A DNA stretch of 64,000 nucleotides, taken from contig NZ_AUBY01000009.1 in assembly GCF_000429485.1 (NCBI RefSeq), positions 124,001-188,000 of the forward strand, in the 5' to 3' direction. This DNA comes from Aliagarivorans marinus DSM 23064 (GTDB lineage Bacteria; Pseudomonadota; Gammaproteobacteria; Enterobacterales; Celerinatantimonadaceae). Shown here piece by piece: positions 17,427-26,505 of the stretch (the first letter of the stretch is position 1; every line of letters starts with the position of its first letter). Made by a program: the position numbers and the translations under genes. The notes beneath the pieces are model-generated. The model did not search any database. It saw only the letters and a program-made list of their open reading frames with translations, and was not told where the DNA came from.

Positions 17427-19496
17427 TTAGGCCTGAGCGAACTGTTGCTTGTTGCCCAGCCAACGTTGGATCAGTGGTTCGACGGTTTCAGGATGCTGCT
17501 GCAGGAGCTGGCGAGCCAGATTCTGCGCCTCTGGCAGTAGCTGTTGGTCGCGTAGCAGATCGGCCACTTTAAACTCCGCAACACCGGTTTGTTTGGTGCC
17601 TAATACCTCGCCGGGGCCGCGGATCTCCAAGTCGCGCTGGGCAATCACAAAGCCATCAGTGCTCTCACGCAGCACTGCCAGTCGCTGCTGGGCAGTTTTG
17701 CTGAGTGGGCTGTGGTAGAGCAATACGCAATGGCTTTCGACCTTGCCCCGGCCGACTCGTCCGCGTAGCTGATGCAGCTGCGCCAGCCCCAGCCGCTCGG
17801 GGTTTTCGATAATCATCAGGCTGGCATTAGGGACATCCACCCCAACTTCGATCACCGTGGTAGCCACCAGCAGGTCTAGTTCGCCTTGTTTGAACTGCTC
17901 CATCACCCATTGCTTTTCTTGGGCTTTCATTCGCCCGTGTACTAAGCCGATGCGTAGCTCTGGCAGGCGTTTTTGCAGCTCGTCGGCGGTATCCTCGGCG
18001 GCTTGGCATTGCAGTACCTCTGATTCTTCAATCAGGGTACAGACCCAGTAGACCTGGCGCTTGTCGTTGACGCAGGCCTGGCGGACTCGCTCAACAACTT
18101 GATCGCGACGGGTATCGGGCAGGGCAACGGTGGTGATAGGTGTACGCCCGGGCGGCAGTTCATCGATTATCGACAGCGATAAGTCGGCGTAGGCAGTCAT
18201 TGCCAAGGTGCGCGGGATGGGCGTGGCAGTCATGATCAGTTGATGCGGCAGGCTGTGGTCGACCCCTTTATCGCGCAAGGCCATCCTTTGGTGGACGCCA
18301 AAGCGGTGCTGCTCATCGATGATTACCAGTGCCAGCCTGGCAAAGCTCACTTGGTCTTGGAAGATGGCATGGGTGCCGACTACCATCTGGGCTTCACCAC
18401 TGGCAATCCGCTCCAGCGCCAGTTTTCGCTCGCTGGCCTTTTGCTTGCCCGCCAGCCACTCAACGCCGATGCCTAAGGGCTCCAGCCATTGGCGGAAGTT
18501 TGCGGCATGTTGCTCGGCTAAGATCTCGGTGGGGGCCATTAACGCCACCTGTAGCTGGTTACCCAGCGCTTGCAGGGCCGCCAATACCGCCACTAATGTT
18601 TTTCCGCTGCCCACATCGCCCTGCACCAGTCGCATCATCGCGTGGGGCTGTTGCAGGTCTTGTTCTATCTCTGCCACCACTCGCTGCTGTGCCTTGGTGG
18701 GCTCAAACGGTAGGCTGGCCAGTAAGGCTTGGGTGAGCTTGGGGCAGGGTGGCAGCGCTTGCGCGGGCAGCTGATGCTGGCTTTGCCGCAGCTTGAGCAT
18801 ACTTAGCTGATGGGCGGCCAACTCTTCGATGGCCAGTCGCTGCTGAGCCGGGTGTTGGCCCAGCTCAAAACTGGCGTGTTCGGTGGCTGCATTTGGGCGA
18901 TGTAGTTCACCAATAGCTTCACTGAGCTCAAGGCGGTGGGGGCGAAGCGCCTCTGGGAGCAGCTCTTTCATTGGGTAGCGGCGCAGCATATCCAGAGCCT
19001 GCTCGCTGAGTTTACGCAGGCTCAACTGCTTTAACCCTTCGGTGGTGGGATAGACCGGGGTTAGTTGCTCTTCCACCTGCACCGCTTGGCCCGCTTGGCT
19101 GATCTGGTATTCCGGGTGGATCATCTCCCAGCCGTGGTTGCCGCGTTTGACCTCGCCAAAACAGCGCATCATCAGGCCGTTTTGCATGGCCTGGCGCTGG
19201 GCATTACTGAAGTGGAAGAAACGCAGGGTAATGGCACCGCTGGCATCGCTAATCCGGCAGACTAGCATGCGCTTGCGCCCTTGTAGCACATCGACCTTGC
19301 TGATCTCGCCCTGCACGCTGACATGCAGGCCATTGAGTAGGTCGCCAATCGGCCAGAGCCGAGTGCGATCCTCGTAGCGTAGTGGCAGGTGTAGCAGCAG
19401 GTCCCCGACGCTATGGATGTCGAGTTTGTGCAGGCGCTCCGCCAGTTTTGCGCCCACGCCTTTTAAGGTGGTGATGTCGAGCTTATTCGGGTCCAC
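17427..19496 (-). CDS. recG: ATP-dependent DNA helicase RecG
   Basis: 689 residues, near E. coli RecG (693). A double-strand DNA translocase that remodels stalled forks and Holliday junctions. The N-terminal wedge domain includes the helix-hairpin-helix-like TLKGVGAKLAERL. The superfamily 2 helicase core shows QGDVGSGKT (Walker A), IIDEQHRFG (Walker B), TATPIPRT, and LVATTVIEVGVDVPNA with QLRGRVGRG near the C-terminus. ATG 19496 is used. It is not next to spoT/rpoZ as in E. coli. Confidence 0.96.
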   Translation of the reverse strand: MDPNKLDITTLKGVGAKLAERLHKLDIHSVGDLLLHLPLRYEDRTRLWPIGDLLNGLHVSVQGEISKVDVLQGRKRMLVCRISDASGAITLRFFHFSNAQRQAMQNGLMMRCFGEVKRGNHGWEMIHPEYQISQAGQAVQVEEQLTPVYPTTEGLKQLSLRKLSEQALDMLRRYPMKELLPEALRPHRLELSEAIGELHRPNAATEHASFELGQHPAQQRLAIEELAAHQLSMLKLRQSQHQLPAQALPPCPKLTQALLASLPFEPTKAQQRVVAEIEQDLQQPHAMMRLVQGDVGSGKTLVAVLAALQALGNQLQVALMAPTEILAEQHAANFRQWLEPLGIGVEWLAGKQKASERKLALERIASGEAQMVVGTHAIFQDQVSFARLALVIIDEQHRFGVHQRMALRDKGVDHSLPHQLIMTATPIPRTLAMTAYADLSLSIIDELPPGRTPITTVALPDTRRDQVVERVRQACVNDKRQVYWVCTLIEESEVLQCQAAEDTADELQKRLPELRIGLVHGRMKAQEKQWVMEQFKQGELDLLVATTVIEVGVDVPNASLMIIENPERLGLAQLHQLRGRVGRGKVESHCVLLYHSPLSKTAQQRLAVLRESTDGFVIAQRDLEIRGPGEVLGTKQTGVAEFKVADLLRDQQLLPEAQNLARQLLQQHPETVEPLIQRWLGNKQQFAQA

Positions 19497-19705
19497 GTCG
19501 CTTGCTGCTAATAGCCACTGTAAATTTACACAGGTATCGGCAGTATATATGAGTTTTCAGCAATTTATAGCGTGGTTGCGCGATTCATCGTCAGAATTTT
19601 GGCTCTTTATACCCGCACAACCTCTGAATCCTGCATCTTGAGATTGTTCGGGTATAGTGCATGGATTTTGCTAGGATCAGCGAAGATCGACGATGTGGAG
19701 GATCT

Positions 19706-20260
19706 ATGAAATCACAGTGTTTTATCCGCCTTGGCCTGTTCAGTAGCGCATTACTGAGTTGTGTAGCAATGGCCTCCTCGGGGCCGCAGATTGAACAGCC
19801 CATTGAGCGCCCAAAACCTGAACATCCCATCGAGATCCCAAGGCCTGAACAGCCGATCGAGCGTCCGGGTCGGCCCAATCGCCCTGGTGGGCGGCCCTAC
19901 CCGCCGGTGGTGGTGTATCCCCCTAGCATTAACCTGCCGGTAGACTGGCAAGGCTCCACCATCACCTTTTATCAGGTGGCAAAAGAGCAGGCCCCGCTAC
20001 CCGGTGAGTTGACCAATATTGAAGTAGCAGCGGATGACCGCGCCAAGCTGATGATTATTGACGCCAAGCAAGAGGTGGTGTTTGACGGCTGGCTGGGCAT
20101 GGGCGATTTGCGTCAATGGCAGGTGCGCCATCCGGTGCAGCTGTTTTTCTCTGAGCTCAACGAGATTGAACTAACTGTGGCGGGTGAGGCCATCGACCTA
20201 AGTGGCTACCCCCAAGATAGCGCGGTTTCGTTACGCTTCGGCGAAGCGGAAGGTCAATGA
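19706..20260 (+). CDS. Secreted proline-rich protein of unknown function
   Basis: 184 residues. A signal peptide (about residues 1-23) ends AMAS; a cysteine at LLSC could alternatively make it a lipoprotein. After it come three nine-residue repeats of the form E-[QH]-P-I-E-[RI]-P-x-P, then a proline/glycine/arginine-rich linker, then a globular part starting LPVDWQGSTITFYQV. GGAGG five bases before ATG 19706 sets the start; the frame extends 15 codons upstream without a ribosome site. I do not recognise the globular part. The repeat region looks like a cell-wall or envelope spacer. Confidence 0.7.
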   Translation: MKSQCFIRLGLFSSALLSCVAMASSGPQIEQPIERPKPEHPIEIPRPEQPIERPGRPNRPGGRPYPPVVVYPPSINLPVDWQGSTITFYQVAKEQAPLPGELTNIEVAADDRAKLMIIDAKQEVVFDGWLGMGDLRQWQVRHPVQLFFSELNEIELTVAGEAIDLSGYPQDSAVSLRFGEAEGQ

Positions 20261-20321
20261 CAACTATTCACCCCGCTGTTGGCTTCACGTATCATTAGCC
20301 CATTCGATTTAGGGGGATCAC

Positions 20322-20843
20322 ATGGCAAAGTTGTCACTGCAAGAACAAATGATGAAGGCTGGCCTGGTTAGCCAGAAGAAGGCGCAAAAGGCCAAGAAGC
20401 AAGCGAAAAAGGGCCGCACTATGCGCCGTGAAGTGCAAGCAGCCACTCAGGCTCAGCGCGAAGAACAGTTGCAGCGCGATCAGGCCCTCAACCAGCAGCG
20501 TAACCAGGAAGCCCAAGACAAGGCCATTGCCGCGCAGGTGAAACAATTGATCACCACTAATGCCATCGATATCAGTGGCGGTGACATCACCTACAACTTC
20601 ACCCACGATAGCGTGGTGAAAAACCTCGATCTTAACGCCAAGCATCGCCAAGATGTGATCGATGGCCGCTTGGCCATTGCAGTATCAGAAGGCAAGTATT
20701 TCGTGTTGGCCAAAGTGGTGGCCGAGAAGGTTGCCCAGCGCGCGCCAGAAGCGATTGTGGTGCTGTACGACCCTGCCAGCGAGCAGGTGGATGAAGATGA
20801 CCCTTACGCAGATTATCAGATCCCAGATGATTTGATGTGGTAA
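20322..20843 (+). CDS. DUF2058 (YaiL-like) protein
   Basis: 173 residues, cytosolic. A highly charged, lysine-rich N-terminal helix (KKAQKAKKQAKKGR) continues into a glutamine-rich coil to about residue 65. A compact C-terminal part has KYFVLAKVVAEK and ends in an acidic tail, DEDDPYADYQIPDDLMW. This layout matches the DUF2058 family; E. coli YaiL has 179 residues and is of uncertain role, with nucleoprotein or ribosome association proposed. AGGGGGA precedes the ATG. Confidence 0.85.
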   Translation: MAKLSLQEQMMKAGLVSQKKAQKAKKQAKKGRTMRREVQAATQAQREEQLQRDQALNQQRNQEAQDKAIAAQVKQLITTNAIDISGGDITYNFTHDSVVKNLDLNAKHRQDVIDGRLAIAVSEGKYFVLAKVVAEKVAQRAPEAIVVLYDPASEQVDEDDPYADYQIPDDLMW

Positions 20844-20850
20844 TTCACTG

Positions 20851-20874
20851 AGCCGACCTTGGGTCGGCTTTTTT
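20851..20874 (+). terminator. Rho-independent terminator after DUF2058 gene
   Basis: AGCCGACC / GGTCGGCT stem with a TTG loop and five following T. Confidence 0.9.
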
Positions 20875-20919
20875 GTGCCAGAATGAAAGCAAGTTTTACG
20901 CGAAATAACCGGAGCTCTA

Positions 20920-21801
20920 GTGTTACTGAATAAATACAGCGCATTCTATTTGTTGGTACTGGTTACCATCGGTGTGCTTCATTACTCCCTGTTTCCTGTT
21001 CATCTGGAGTTCGATGTTGCCAGCATCCTGGCGGAAGGCTGTATCAGCTTGGTGGTGTTGTTTATCTTGTTGAACCTGTCTCAGCTCAATCTCACCCGCG
21101 GTACCCTCAATTTGCTACGGATTGCGTTCTTGTTATTGCTGATTTCACTCAGCGTGGACGTGCTCGATGAGGTCTACCAACAGCCGGGCTTTGTCACTTC
21201 GCTGTTTGAAGACCTGTTCCAAGTCATCGGTTTTGTGGTGCTGCTGTTCGGTATTCGCTTATGGATCCGCAGCAATAACCTGCAAAAAGAAAAACTTAAG
21301 CTGTTGGCCACCACCGATTCAATGACCGGAGCACTGTCGCGACGGGCGTTTTCTGAGGCGGTTAGTTTGGAGTTTCACAAGATGAAACGTGGCGGTATGC
21401 CGTTTGCTGTACTGCTGCTCGATCTGGATAACTTCAAGTCGATCAATGATACCTATGGCCACAGTGCGGGCGATGCGATCCTTAAGGGCTTTGTAGAAGA
21501 AGTCGACCACTCGATACGTAAAAGCGATGTGTTTGCCCGCTGGGGCGGGGAAGAGTTTATCTTGCTGGCCACCAATATCGATGACGCTGGCTTGAGCATC
21601 TTGGCAGAGAAGTTACGCGCGGTGGCGGAAGGGATGGCGGTGCGCCATCAAGGGCAGCTTATTCGTTTTACTACCAGTATCGGTGGCGATTTCTCGCGGC
21701 TTGAGGATGATGGCTGGGAAGACACGATTAACCGCGCGGACGACCTACTGTACAAGGCCAAAGCAAAGGGACGTAACCGGGTTGAGTTGCCACTGCAGTA
21801 G
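20920..21801 (+). CDS. Membrane diguanylate cyclase
   Basis: 293 residues, predicted to make cyclic di-GMP from two GTP. Four hydrophobic segments lie within residues 1-115 (7-24, 38-52, 65-84, 99-112), a short coil follows, then the GGDEF domain. The active site is RWGGEEF with GGEEF at residues 209-213. The inhibitory I-site RxxD is present as RKSD at 200-203, the usual five residues ahead, so product inhibition is likely. NDTYGHSAGDAILK and RADDLLYKAKAKGRNR are intact. The start is GTG with GGAG five bases upstream. Confidence 0.92.
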   Translation: MLLNKYSAFYLLVLVTIGVLHYSLFPVHLEFDVASILAEGCISLVVLFILLNLSQLNLTRGTLNLLRIAFLLLLISLSVDVLDEVYQQPGFVTSLFEDLFQVIGFVVLLFGIRLWIRSNNLQKEKLKLLATTDSMTGALSRRAFSEAVSLEFHKMKRGGMPFAVLLLDLDNFKSINDTYGHSAGDAILKGFVEEVDHSIRKSDVFARWGGEEFILLATNIDDAGLSILAEKLRAVAEGMAVRHQGQLIRFTTSIGGDFSRLEDDGWEDTINRADDLLYKAKAKGRNRVELPLQ

Positions 21802-21820
21802 CGGGTTGGCCATGCAAAAG

Positions 21821-21845
21821 AAAGCCGGCTGACGCCGGCTTTTTA
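21821..21845. terminator. Terminator between diguanylate cyclase and pntB
   Basis: AGCCGGC / GCCGGCT with a TGAC loop and TTTT. It can serve the cyclase; on the opposite strand an AAAG-flanked stem may also aid termination of pntAB. Confidence 0.75.
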
Positions 21846-21863
21846 CTGCCTAAAACTATCGAA

Positions 21864-23237
21864 CTAGATGGCTTTGAGGATGTTATCCACCGAGGCCTTG
21901 GCATCGCCAAACAGCATGTCGGTGTTCTCTTTGAAGAACAGCGGATTTTGCACCCCGGCATAGCCGGTGGCCATGGAGCGTTTAAACACTACTACATTCT
22001 TGGCATTCCACACCTCCAGCACGGGCATACCTGCAATTGGGCTTCCGGGCTCTTTGGCAGCTGGGTTCACCGTGTCGTTAGCGCCGATAACCAGCACCAC
22101 GTCGGCATCGCTGAAATCGTCATTGATCTCGTCCATCTCGAACACGATGTCGTAGGGCACCTTGGCTTCGGCGAGCAGCACGTTCATATGGCCGGGCAAA
22201 CGCCCTGCCACCGGGTGAATAGCGAAGCGCACATTCACGCCTTTCTCGCGCAGCTTCTTGGTAATATCGGCCACCGGATACTGGGCTTGGGCAACTGCCA
22301 TACCGTAGCCCGGGGCGATAATCACTTCATTAGCGGCTTTGAGCATCTCGGCTACGTCTTCTGTTTGTACCTCGGTGTGCTCGCCTTGTTCGCCATCGCT
22401 CACCACCGTGCCGCCTTCGGCGCCAAAGCCACCGAGGATCACGCTGATAAACGAGCGGTTCATCGCCTTACACATAATGTAGGAAAGGATGGCACCTGAG
22501 CTACCCACTAGCGCACCGGTGATAATCAGCAGCTCGTTGCTCAGCATAAAGCCCGAAGCCGCAGCCGCCCAACCGGAGTAGGAGTTGAGCATCGATACCA
22601 CCACTGGCATATCGGCACCACCAATGGCAGCCACCAGGTTGTAGCCAAACACAAAGGCAATCAAGGCCATCAGCACTAGCGCCCAAACTCCGCCCGTCGA
22701 CATATAGATCGCGCCGAGCAGCAGCGAGACGATAATCATCGCCAGATTGAGCTGGTGGCCACCGGGCAGGCCTTTCGCCGCCGATTTAATCACGCCGCGT
22801 AGCTTACCGAACGCCACAATCGAGCCGGTGAAGGTCACCGCACCAATAAAGATACCCAAGTACACTTCCACGTCGTGGATGGTTTTGGCGGCGCCAAACA
22901 TGGGTGCGTGCTCGATGGCGCTGGAGAAGCCTACTAGTACTGCGGCCATCCCCACAAAGCTGTGCAGCATGGCGACCAGCTCAGGCATCTCGGTCATCTC
23001 TACGCGCAGCGCGACTCGTACCCCGATGGCGGCACCGACGGCCATCGCCAGAGTGATGATCCAGCTACCGCCGCTGACTTGGGAGCTGGCGAGGGTGGCG
23101 ATGATCGCCAGTGCCATACCCACGATGCCGAAGATATTGCCGCGTTGTGCGGTGTCTTGGCGGCTTAGGCCCGCCAGACTAAGGATAAATAGCAGAGCAG
23201 CGATCAAGTAGGCTGCAGTTACAATTCCCTGTGACAT
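21864..23237 (-). CDS. pntB: NAD(P) transhydrogenase subunit beta PntB
   Basis: 457 residues. The integral membrane and NADP-binding subunit of the proton-translocating transhydrogenase, which reduces NADP with NADH using proton motive force. About nine hydrophobic segments come first. The soluble NADP domain shows [42 protein letters not shown] and [10 protein letters not shown]. It starts 11 bases after pntA in one operon. Confidence 0.96.
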   Translation of the reverse strand: MSQGIVTAAYLIAALLFILSLAGLSRQDTAQRGNIFGIVGMALAIIATLASSQVSGGSWIITLAMAVGAAIGVRVALRVEMTEMPELVAMLHSFVGMAAVLVGFSSAIEHAPMFGAAKTIHDVEVYLGIFIGAVTFTGSIVAFGKLRGVIKSAAKGLPGGHQLNLAMIIVSLLLGAIYMSTGGVWALVLMALIAFVFGYNLVAAIGGADMPVVVSMLNSYSGWAAAASGFMLSNELLIITGALVGSSGAILSYIMCKAMNRSFISVILGGFGAEGGTVVSDGEQGEHTEVQTEDVAEMLKAANEVIIAPGYGMAVAQAQYPVADITKKLREKGVNVRFAIHPVAGRLPGHMNVLLAEAKVPYDIVFEMDEINDDFSDADVVLVIGANDTVNPAAKEPGSPIAGMPVLEVWNAKNVVVFKRSMATGYAGVQNPLFFKENTDMLFGDAKASVDNILKAI

Positions 23238-23248
23238 GTTCGCTCTCC

Positions 23249-24790
23249 TTACTGCTCGTCTTTACGGAACATTTTCAGCATCCGTTGGGTAACCGTGAAG
23301 CCACCGACAATGTTAATGGTGGCAATCAAAATCGCGATTCCCGAAAGGAACAGCACGATGCCTGAGGCTTGGGTGGTCATCTGTACCAGTGCGCCGAGTA
23401 CGATGATGCCACTGATGGCATTGGTTACACTCATTAGCGGGGTGTGTAGCGCATGGGTGACGTTCCACACCACGTAGTAACCGACCACACAGGCCAGCAC
23501 GAAGATGCTGAACAACTGCAAAAACTCGGTGGGGGCGTTGTGGGCGATCCAACCAAACAGCAGCGCACCACCGGCAGCCAAGGCCGGTTTGAGCCATGGC
23601 TTGACCGGTTTCGGCTCTTCCACGGGGGCGGGCTCGGGAGCGGGTGCTGCTTGTGGCTGGGCGCTGACTTGAATCGGCGGCGGCGGAAAGGTGATTTCGC
23701 CATCTTTAACCGCCGTTACGCCGCGGATAACCTCGTCCTCGAAATCGATATCGACTTGGCCATCTTTGTTAGGGGTCAGCAACTTGAACAAGTTGACCAA
23801 GTTAGTGCCATAAAGTTGACTGGCTTGGGCGGGCAGGCGGTTAGACAGATCGGTAAGGCCGATCAAGGTGACATCATGCTTCACCACGATCTCGCCAGGA
23901 TCGGTGAGCTCGCAGTTGCCACCAGTGGCTGCCGCTAGGTCGACAATCACGCTGCCCGGCTTCATCAGCTCCACCATATCGGCCAGAATCAGCTTCGGTG
24001 CCGGCTTACCGGGAATAAGCGCTGTGGTGATGATGATATCGACATCTTTGGCCTGCTCGCGGAACAAGGCCATCTCGGCATCGATAAAGGCCTGGCTCAT
24101 CTCTTTGGCGTAGCCGTCACCGGGTCCGGTATCTTCCTCTTCGTAGTCCAGCTCTAAGAACTCAGCGCCCATGGAGTTGATCTGCTCTTTTACCTCGGGG
24201 CGGGTATCGAAGGCGCGGACAATCGCGCCCAAGCTACCTGCTGCGCCGATGGCGGCCAAGCCGGCAACACCGGCACCGATAATCAAAACCTTCGCCGGGG
24301 GAACCTTACCGGCTGCGGTGATCTGTCCGGTAAAGAAGCGCCCAAAGTGGTTGGCTGCTTCGATAACCGCGCGATAGCCATCCACGTTCGATAGTGAGGA
24401 GCGGGCATCCAGCGACTGGGCGCGCGAGATCCGCGGGACCATGTCCATGGCGAGTAGGTTGATGCCTTTATCCTTACACTGCTCGAGCAGCTCGGGGTTT
24501 TGTGCGGGCCAGGCAAAGCTGGCGATGGTGGTGCCGCTGCTGGTGAGCTCCAGCTCTTCGCTGCTTGGCGCGTTGATCTTAAAAACAACGTCGGAGGCAA
24601 AGGTTTGTGCCTGGCTACCAAGGCTTGCACCGGCCTCTTGATATGCCTCGTCCAGAAAATTGGCGGCGCTGCCTGCGCCTGTTTCTACCATTACGTCAAA
24701 GCCAAGCTTTTGTAACTGCGCCACGGTTGCGGGAGTTGCAGCTACCCGGGCCTCGTTAGTGACGCTCTCCTTGGGTATTCCAATTTGCAT
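23249..24790 (-). CDS. pntA: NAD(P) transhydrogenase subunit alpha PntA
   Basis: 513 residues (E. coli 510). The N-terminal NAD-binding domain, related to alanine dehydrogenase, begins MQIGIPKES and carries [17 protein letters not shown] and [13 protein letters not shown] proline/alanine-rich linker near residues 380-400 leads to about four C-terminal membrane helices. First gene of pntAB. AGGAACAG precedes the ATG. Confidence 0.96.
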   Translation of the reverse strand: MQIGIPKESVTNEARVAATPATVAQLQKLGFDVMVETGAGSAANFLDEAYQEAGASLGSQAQTFASDVVFKINAPSSEELELTSSGTTIASFAWPAQNPELLEQCKDKGINLLAMDMVPRISRAQSLDARSSLSNVDGYRAVIEAANHFGRFFTGQITAAGKVPPAKVLIIGAGVAGLAAIGAAGSLGAIVRAFDTRPEVKEQINSMGAEFLELDYEEEDTGPGDGYAKEMSQAFIDAEMALFREQAKDVDIIITTALIPGKPAPKLILADMVELMKPGSVIVDLAAATGGNCELTDPGEIVVKHDVTLIGLTDLSNRLPAQASQLYGTNLVNLFKLLTPNKDGQVDIDFEDEVIRGVTAVKDGEITFPPPPIQVSAQPQAAPAPEPAPVEEPKPVKPWLKPALAAGGALLFGWIAHNAPTEFLQLFSIFVLACVVGYYVVWNVTHALHTPLMSVTNAISGIIVLGALVQMTTQASGIVLFLSGIAILIATINIVGGFTVTQRMLKMFRKDEQ

Positions 24791-24882
24791 AGTCTGTTCC
24801 TGCTAGTTGTAGGTATTTGTCTTAACGGCGTTCCATAGTGCGATTACTGCTCAAGTTGCTGGTTTTTTAACCCTGTGATGGC

Positions 24883-24912
24883 TATGTAAGAGAACTCAGA
24901 GCTAAAGGTCAA
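24883..24912 (-). promoter_or_regulatory. Candidate pntAB promoter
   Basis: On the minus strand, TTGACC and TACATA are separated by 18 bases, about 95 bases upstream of the pntA start. Confidence 0.4.
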
Positions 24913-25062
24913 TAGCAAAAGTGACATTTAGCCGCTTTATCGCAATGGTAAAACCTCTTATGTTAACAATGGGTTACATTGTTGCTTGGGCGCTTAGCCC
25001 GCGCCAACTGGGCGCAGGCTCGCAGAAATGGCGCTGTTTGAAGAATTGGCCCCAGGATTGCT

Positions 25063-25107
25063 TATACTCATGTTAAGGAAGTGTTAATTGCAAACTGCAA
25101 TCAACAC
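25063..25107 (+). promoter_or_regulatory. Putative -10 element and leader hairpin
   Basis: TATACT at 25063-25068 predicts a start near 25075. Just after it, GTGTTAATTGCA-AAC-TGCAATCAACAC (25081-25107) pairs at 11 of 12 positions. The -35 is weak (TTGAAG at 19 bases). The hairpin would sit at about +7 to +33 of the message, about 55 bases ahead of the start codon, as a stabilising or regulatory leader or a DNA operator. Confidence 0.4.
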
Positions 25108-25162
25108 GGATTAAGGAAGACATAGAACGACCCTGTCTAAGTGCAATTTTTTGGAGGTGTCT

Positions 25163-25579
25163 ATGATCCTTAGAACATTAGTTTTGATATTGAGTTTTGT
25201 GAGTTGTTCGGCCGGTGCCAGCCTGTTGTTTGATGTAAAGGTGTCGCCGAAAGCCTTGGCCCGCGGCGTTAGTCAGAGCCCAGGCCCTGCGGTGTTGGCT
25301 TTTCGTTCCAGCATCTCAAGCGAGGGCCAGAGAAATGTAGTGCAACGCTCGGGCATTGCCATCGAATATCAACAGAGCTCGTCGTGGAAGCGCAACTTTA
25401 GAGGCAGCCTTAGCTGGCAGGTCAATCCAAACCTCAGCTTTAAAGCGCGTAGTTCCGGTATCAAGTCGCGGCTATATATGCCGATGAAACAACTATGCAG
25501 TTACTGTTTTACCCAAGTGGAAACCTCGTTAAGACGTAATGGCGATGTGAAGCTGCAGCTTCGCACCTACTTTGAGTAG
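25163..25579 (+). CDS. Small secreted basic protein, unrecognised
   Basis: 138 residues. A signal peptide (about residues 1-19, ILRTLVLILSFVSCSAGA) precedes a basic mature domain of alternating hydrophobic and polar residues, consistent with beta strands. It contains a CSYC motif near residue 112. GGAGG five bases before ATG 25163 supports the start; TTG 25151 overlaps that site and is rejected. I recognise no family. It stands alone between pntAB and another small gene. Confidence 0.6.
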   Translation: MILRTLVLILSFVSCSAGASLLFDVKVSPKALARGVSQSPGPAVLAFRSSISSEGQRNVVQRSGIAIEYQQSSSWKRNFRGSLSWQVNPNLSFKARSSGIKSRLYMPMKQLCSYCFTQVETSLRRNGDVKLQLRTYFE

Positions 25580-25710
25580 ATTGCATCGAGCCTTACGGAA
25601 GGTAAAATGCGCGCGGTGAGTCTTCTTTGCTTAGGGTTTCAGTATATACTGTTGCCGTTGGCTTTCGGGCTGTTTGTTTCGATAACTAGATAAGTGAATT
25701 AAGGTGTTTC

Positions 25711-25881
25711 ATGCTGGGCTATGTGCTGTTGGCCCTGCTATTGGTTGTCGCACTTCCTATCGCAAGTTTCTTTACAGGTTATATGGATGCCTACCTTCGC
25801 TTTGGTCCTAGTATCTCGGGCGCTGCGATTCTAATGTGGGTGGTGCGAGACATAAAGCAGATGGTACGACGCCGCCGATAA
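25711..25881 (+). CDS. Small single-pass membrane protein (56 aa)
   Basis: 56 codons, ATG 25711 to TAA 25881, after AAGGTG at eight bases or so. A hydrophobic helix covers residues 3-21 (GYVLLALLLVVALPIASFF); a second weak one covers about 33-44. The C-terminus is strongly basic, KQMVRRRR, which predicts a cytosolic tail. A strong terminator follows at once, which supports a real transcript. No family recognised. Confidence 0.5.
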   Translation: MLGYVLLALLLVVALPIASFFTGYMDAYLRFGPSISGAAILMWVVRDIKQMVRRRR

Positions 25882-26305
25882 GGTTGGCGGTTTAAAAGAG
25901 GCAGTGAATAAATATTCATTGCCTCTTTTGTTTTTTCTCCAAAACTATTTCTAAGCGCTTGTTTTTTCGGGGCTTGTTGAGCTGTAACGCAGGTGAATTA
26001 AGACTGATCTTTTACGAAAAATAGCTGATTTTCAGTTGATCTCTGGAAGGTGTAAGTTATTGATAAATAAAGGTTATGTTGTTTTGTTTGTGACCTAAAA
26101 GACAGAAGATATACTTTTCACTTCACATTTCACCGAAAAAAACGTAACTTATCTGACTCGAAACTGAGCAAGATCAAACTGATTAGATAAATCTAAGCGA
26201 AGTCACGGACTCAGGCTTGCGGAATTTTTATTCAAGTTCTAGCCTGAAATTGGCAGCGGATAACAAGCAGAGATTGCTTCCTGCTGCACAGATAAGGAGA
26301 TTATT
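25882..26305. other. Long leader/intergenic region before 42-aa gene
   Basis: 424 bases. It begins with the terminator of the preceding gene and ends with AAGGAGA before a 42-codon gene. The A/T-rich middle (about 25940-26260) has no convincing ORF. It may hold a promoter and a structured leader or a small RNA, but I cannot point to a defined element. Confidence 0.45.
25892..25932 (+). terminator. Long-stem terminator after 56-aa gene
   Basis: AAAAGAGGCAGTGAATA pairs with TATTCATTGCCTCTTTT (one G-T pair) around a two-base loop, followed by further T. Being nearly symmetrical, it could work from both directions. Confidence 0.75.
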
Positions 26306-26434
26306 ATGAGTCAAGAAGAACAGCCGACAATGCGTTGTTACGCAACTGGTAAGGGCTTTTTTGTTCGCCTACCCATCACCAATGACGAGTTAGACGTAGA
26401 AGAGAAAGACAACGAAGCTGAAGCTTGCGAGTAG
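26306..26434 (+). CDS. Small acidic protein (42 aa), unrecognised
   Basis: 42 codons from ATG 26306 to TAG 26434, with a strong AAGGAGA six bases upstream and a terminator 45 bases downstream. The N-terminal half (MRCYATGKGFFVRLPIT) is mixed; the C-terminal half is strongly acidic (DELDVEEKDNEAEACE). Two cysteines lie at positions 11 and 41. The ribosome site and terminator make it likely to be expressed. The function is unknown. Confidence 0.55.
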   Translation: MSQEEQPTMRCYATGKGFFVRLPITNDELDVEEKDNEAEACE

Positions 26435-26477
26435 CCCCCTCAGTTACTACTTGAAGCTCACTGTTTTTGCTCAGAGT

Positions 26478-26505
26478 ACCGCCTGCAATCGCAGGCGGTT
26501 TTGTT
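26478..26505. terminator. Bidirectional terminator between 42-aa gene and LysR gene
   Basis: ACCGCCTGC / GCAGGCGGT, nine pairs around AATC, followed by TTTG. It lies between two convergent genes; the flanks are T-rich on one strand and less so on the other. Confidence 0.75.

Larger units (their letters stand above)
24791..25162. other. Intergenic region between pntA and the small secreted-protein gene
   Basis: 372 bases without a gene. It holds the candidate pntAB promoter on one side and, on the other, a TATACT (25063-25068) and a long inverted repeat at 25081-25107 before the next gene. The middle shows nothing I can assign. Confidence 0.55.
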
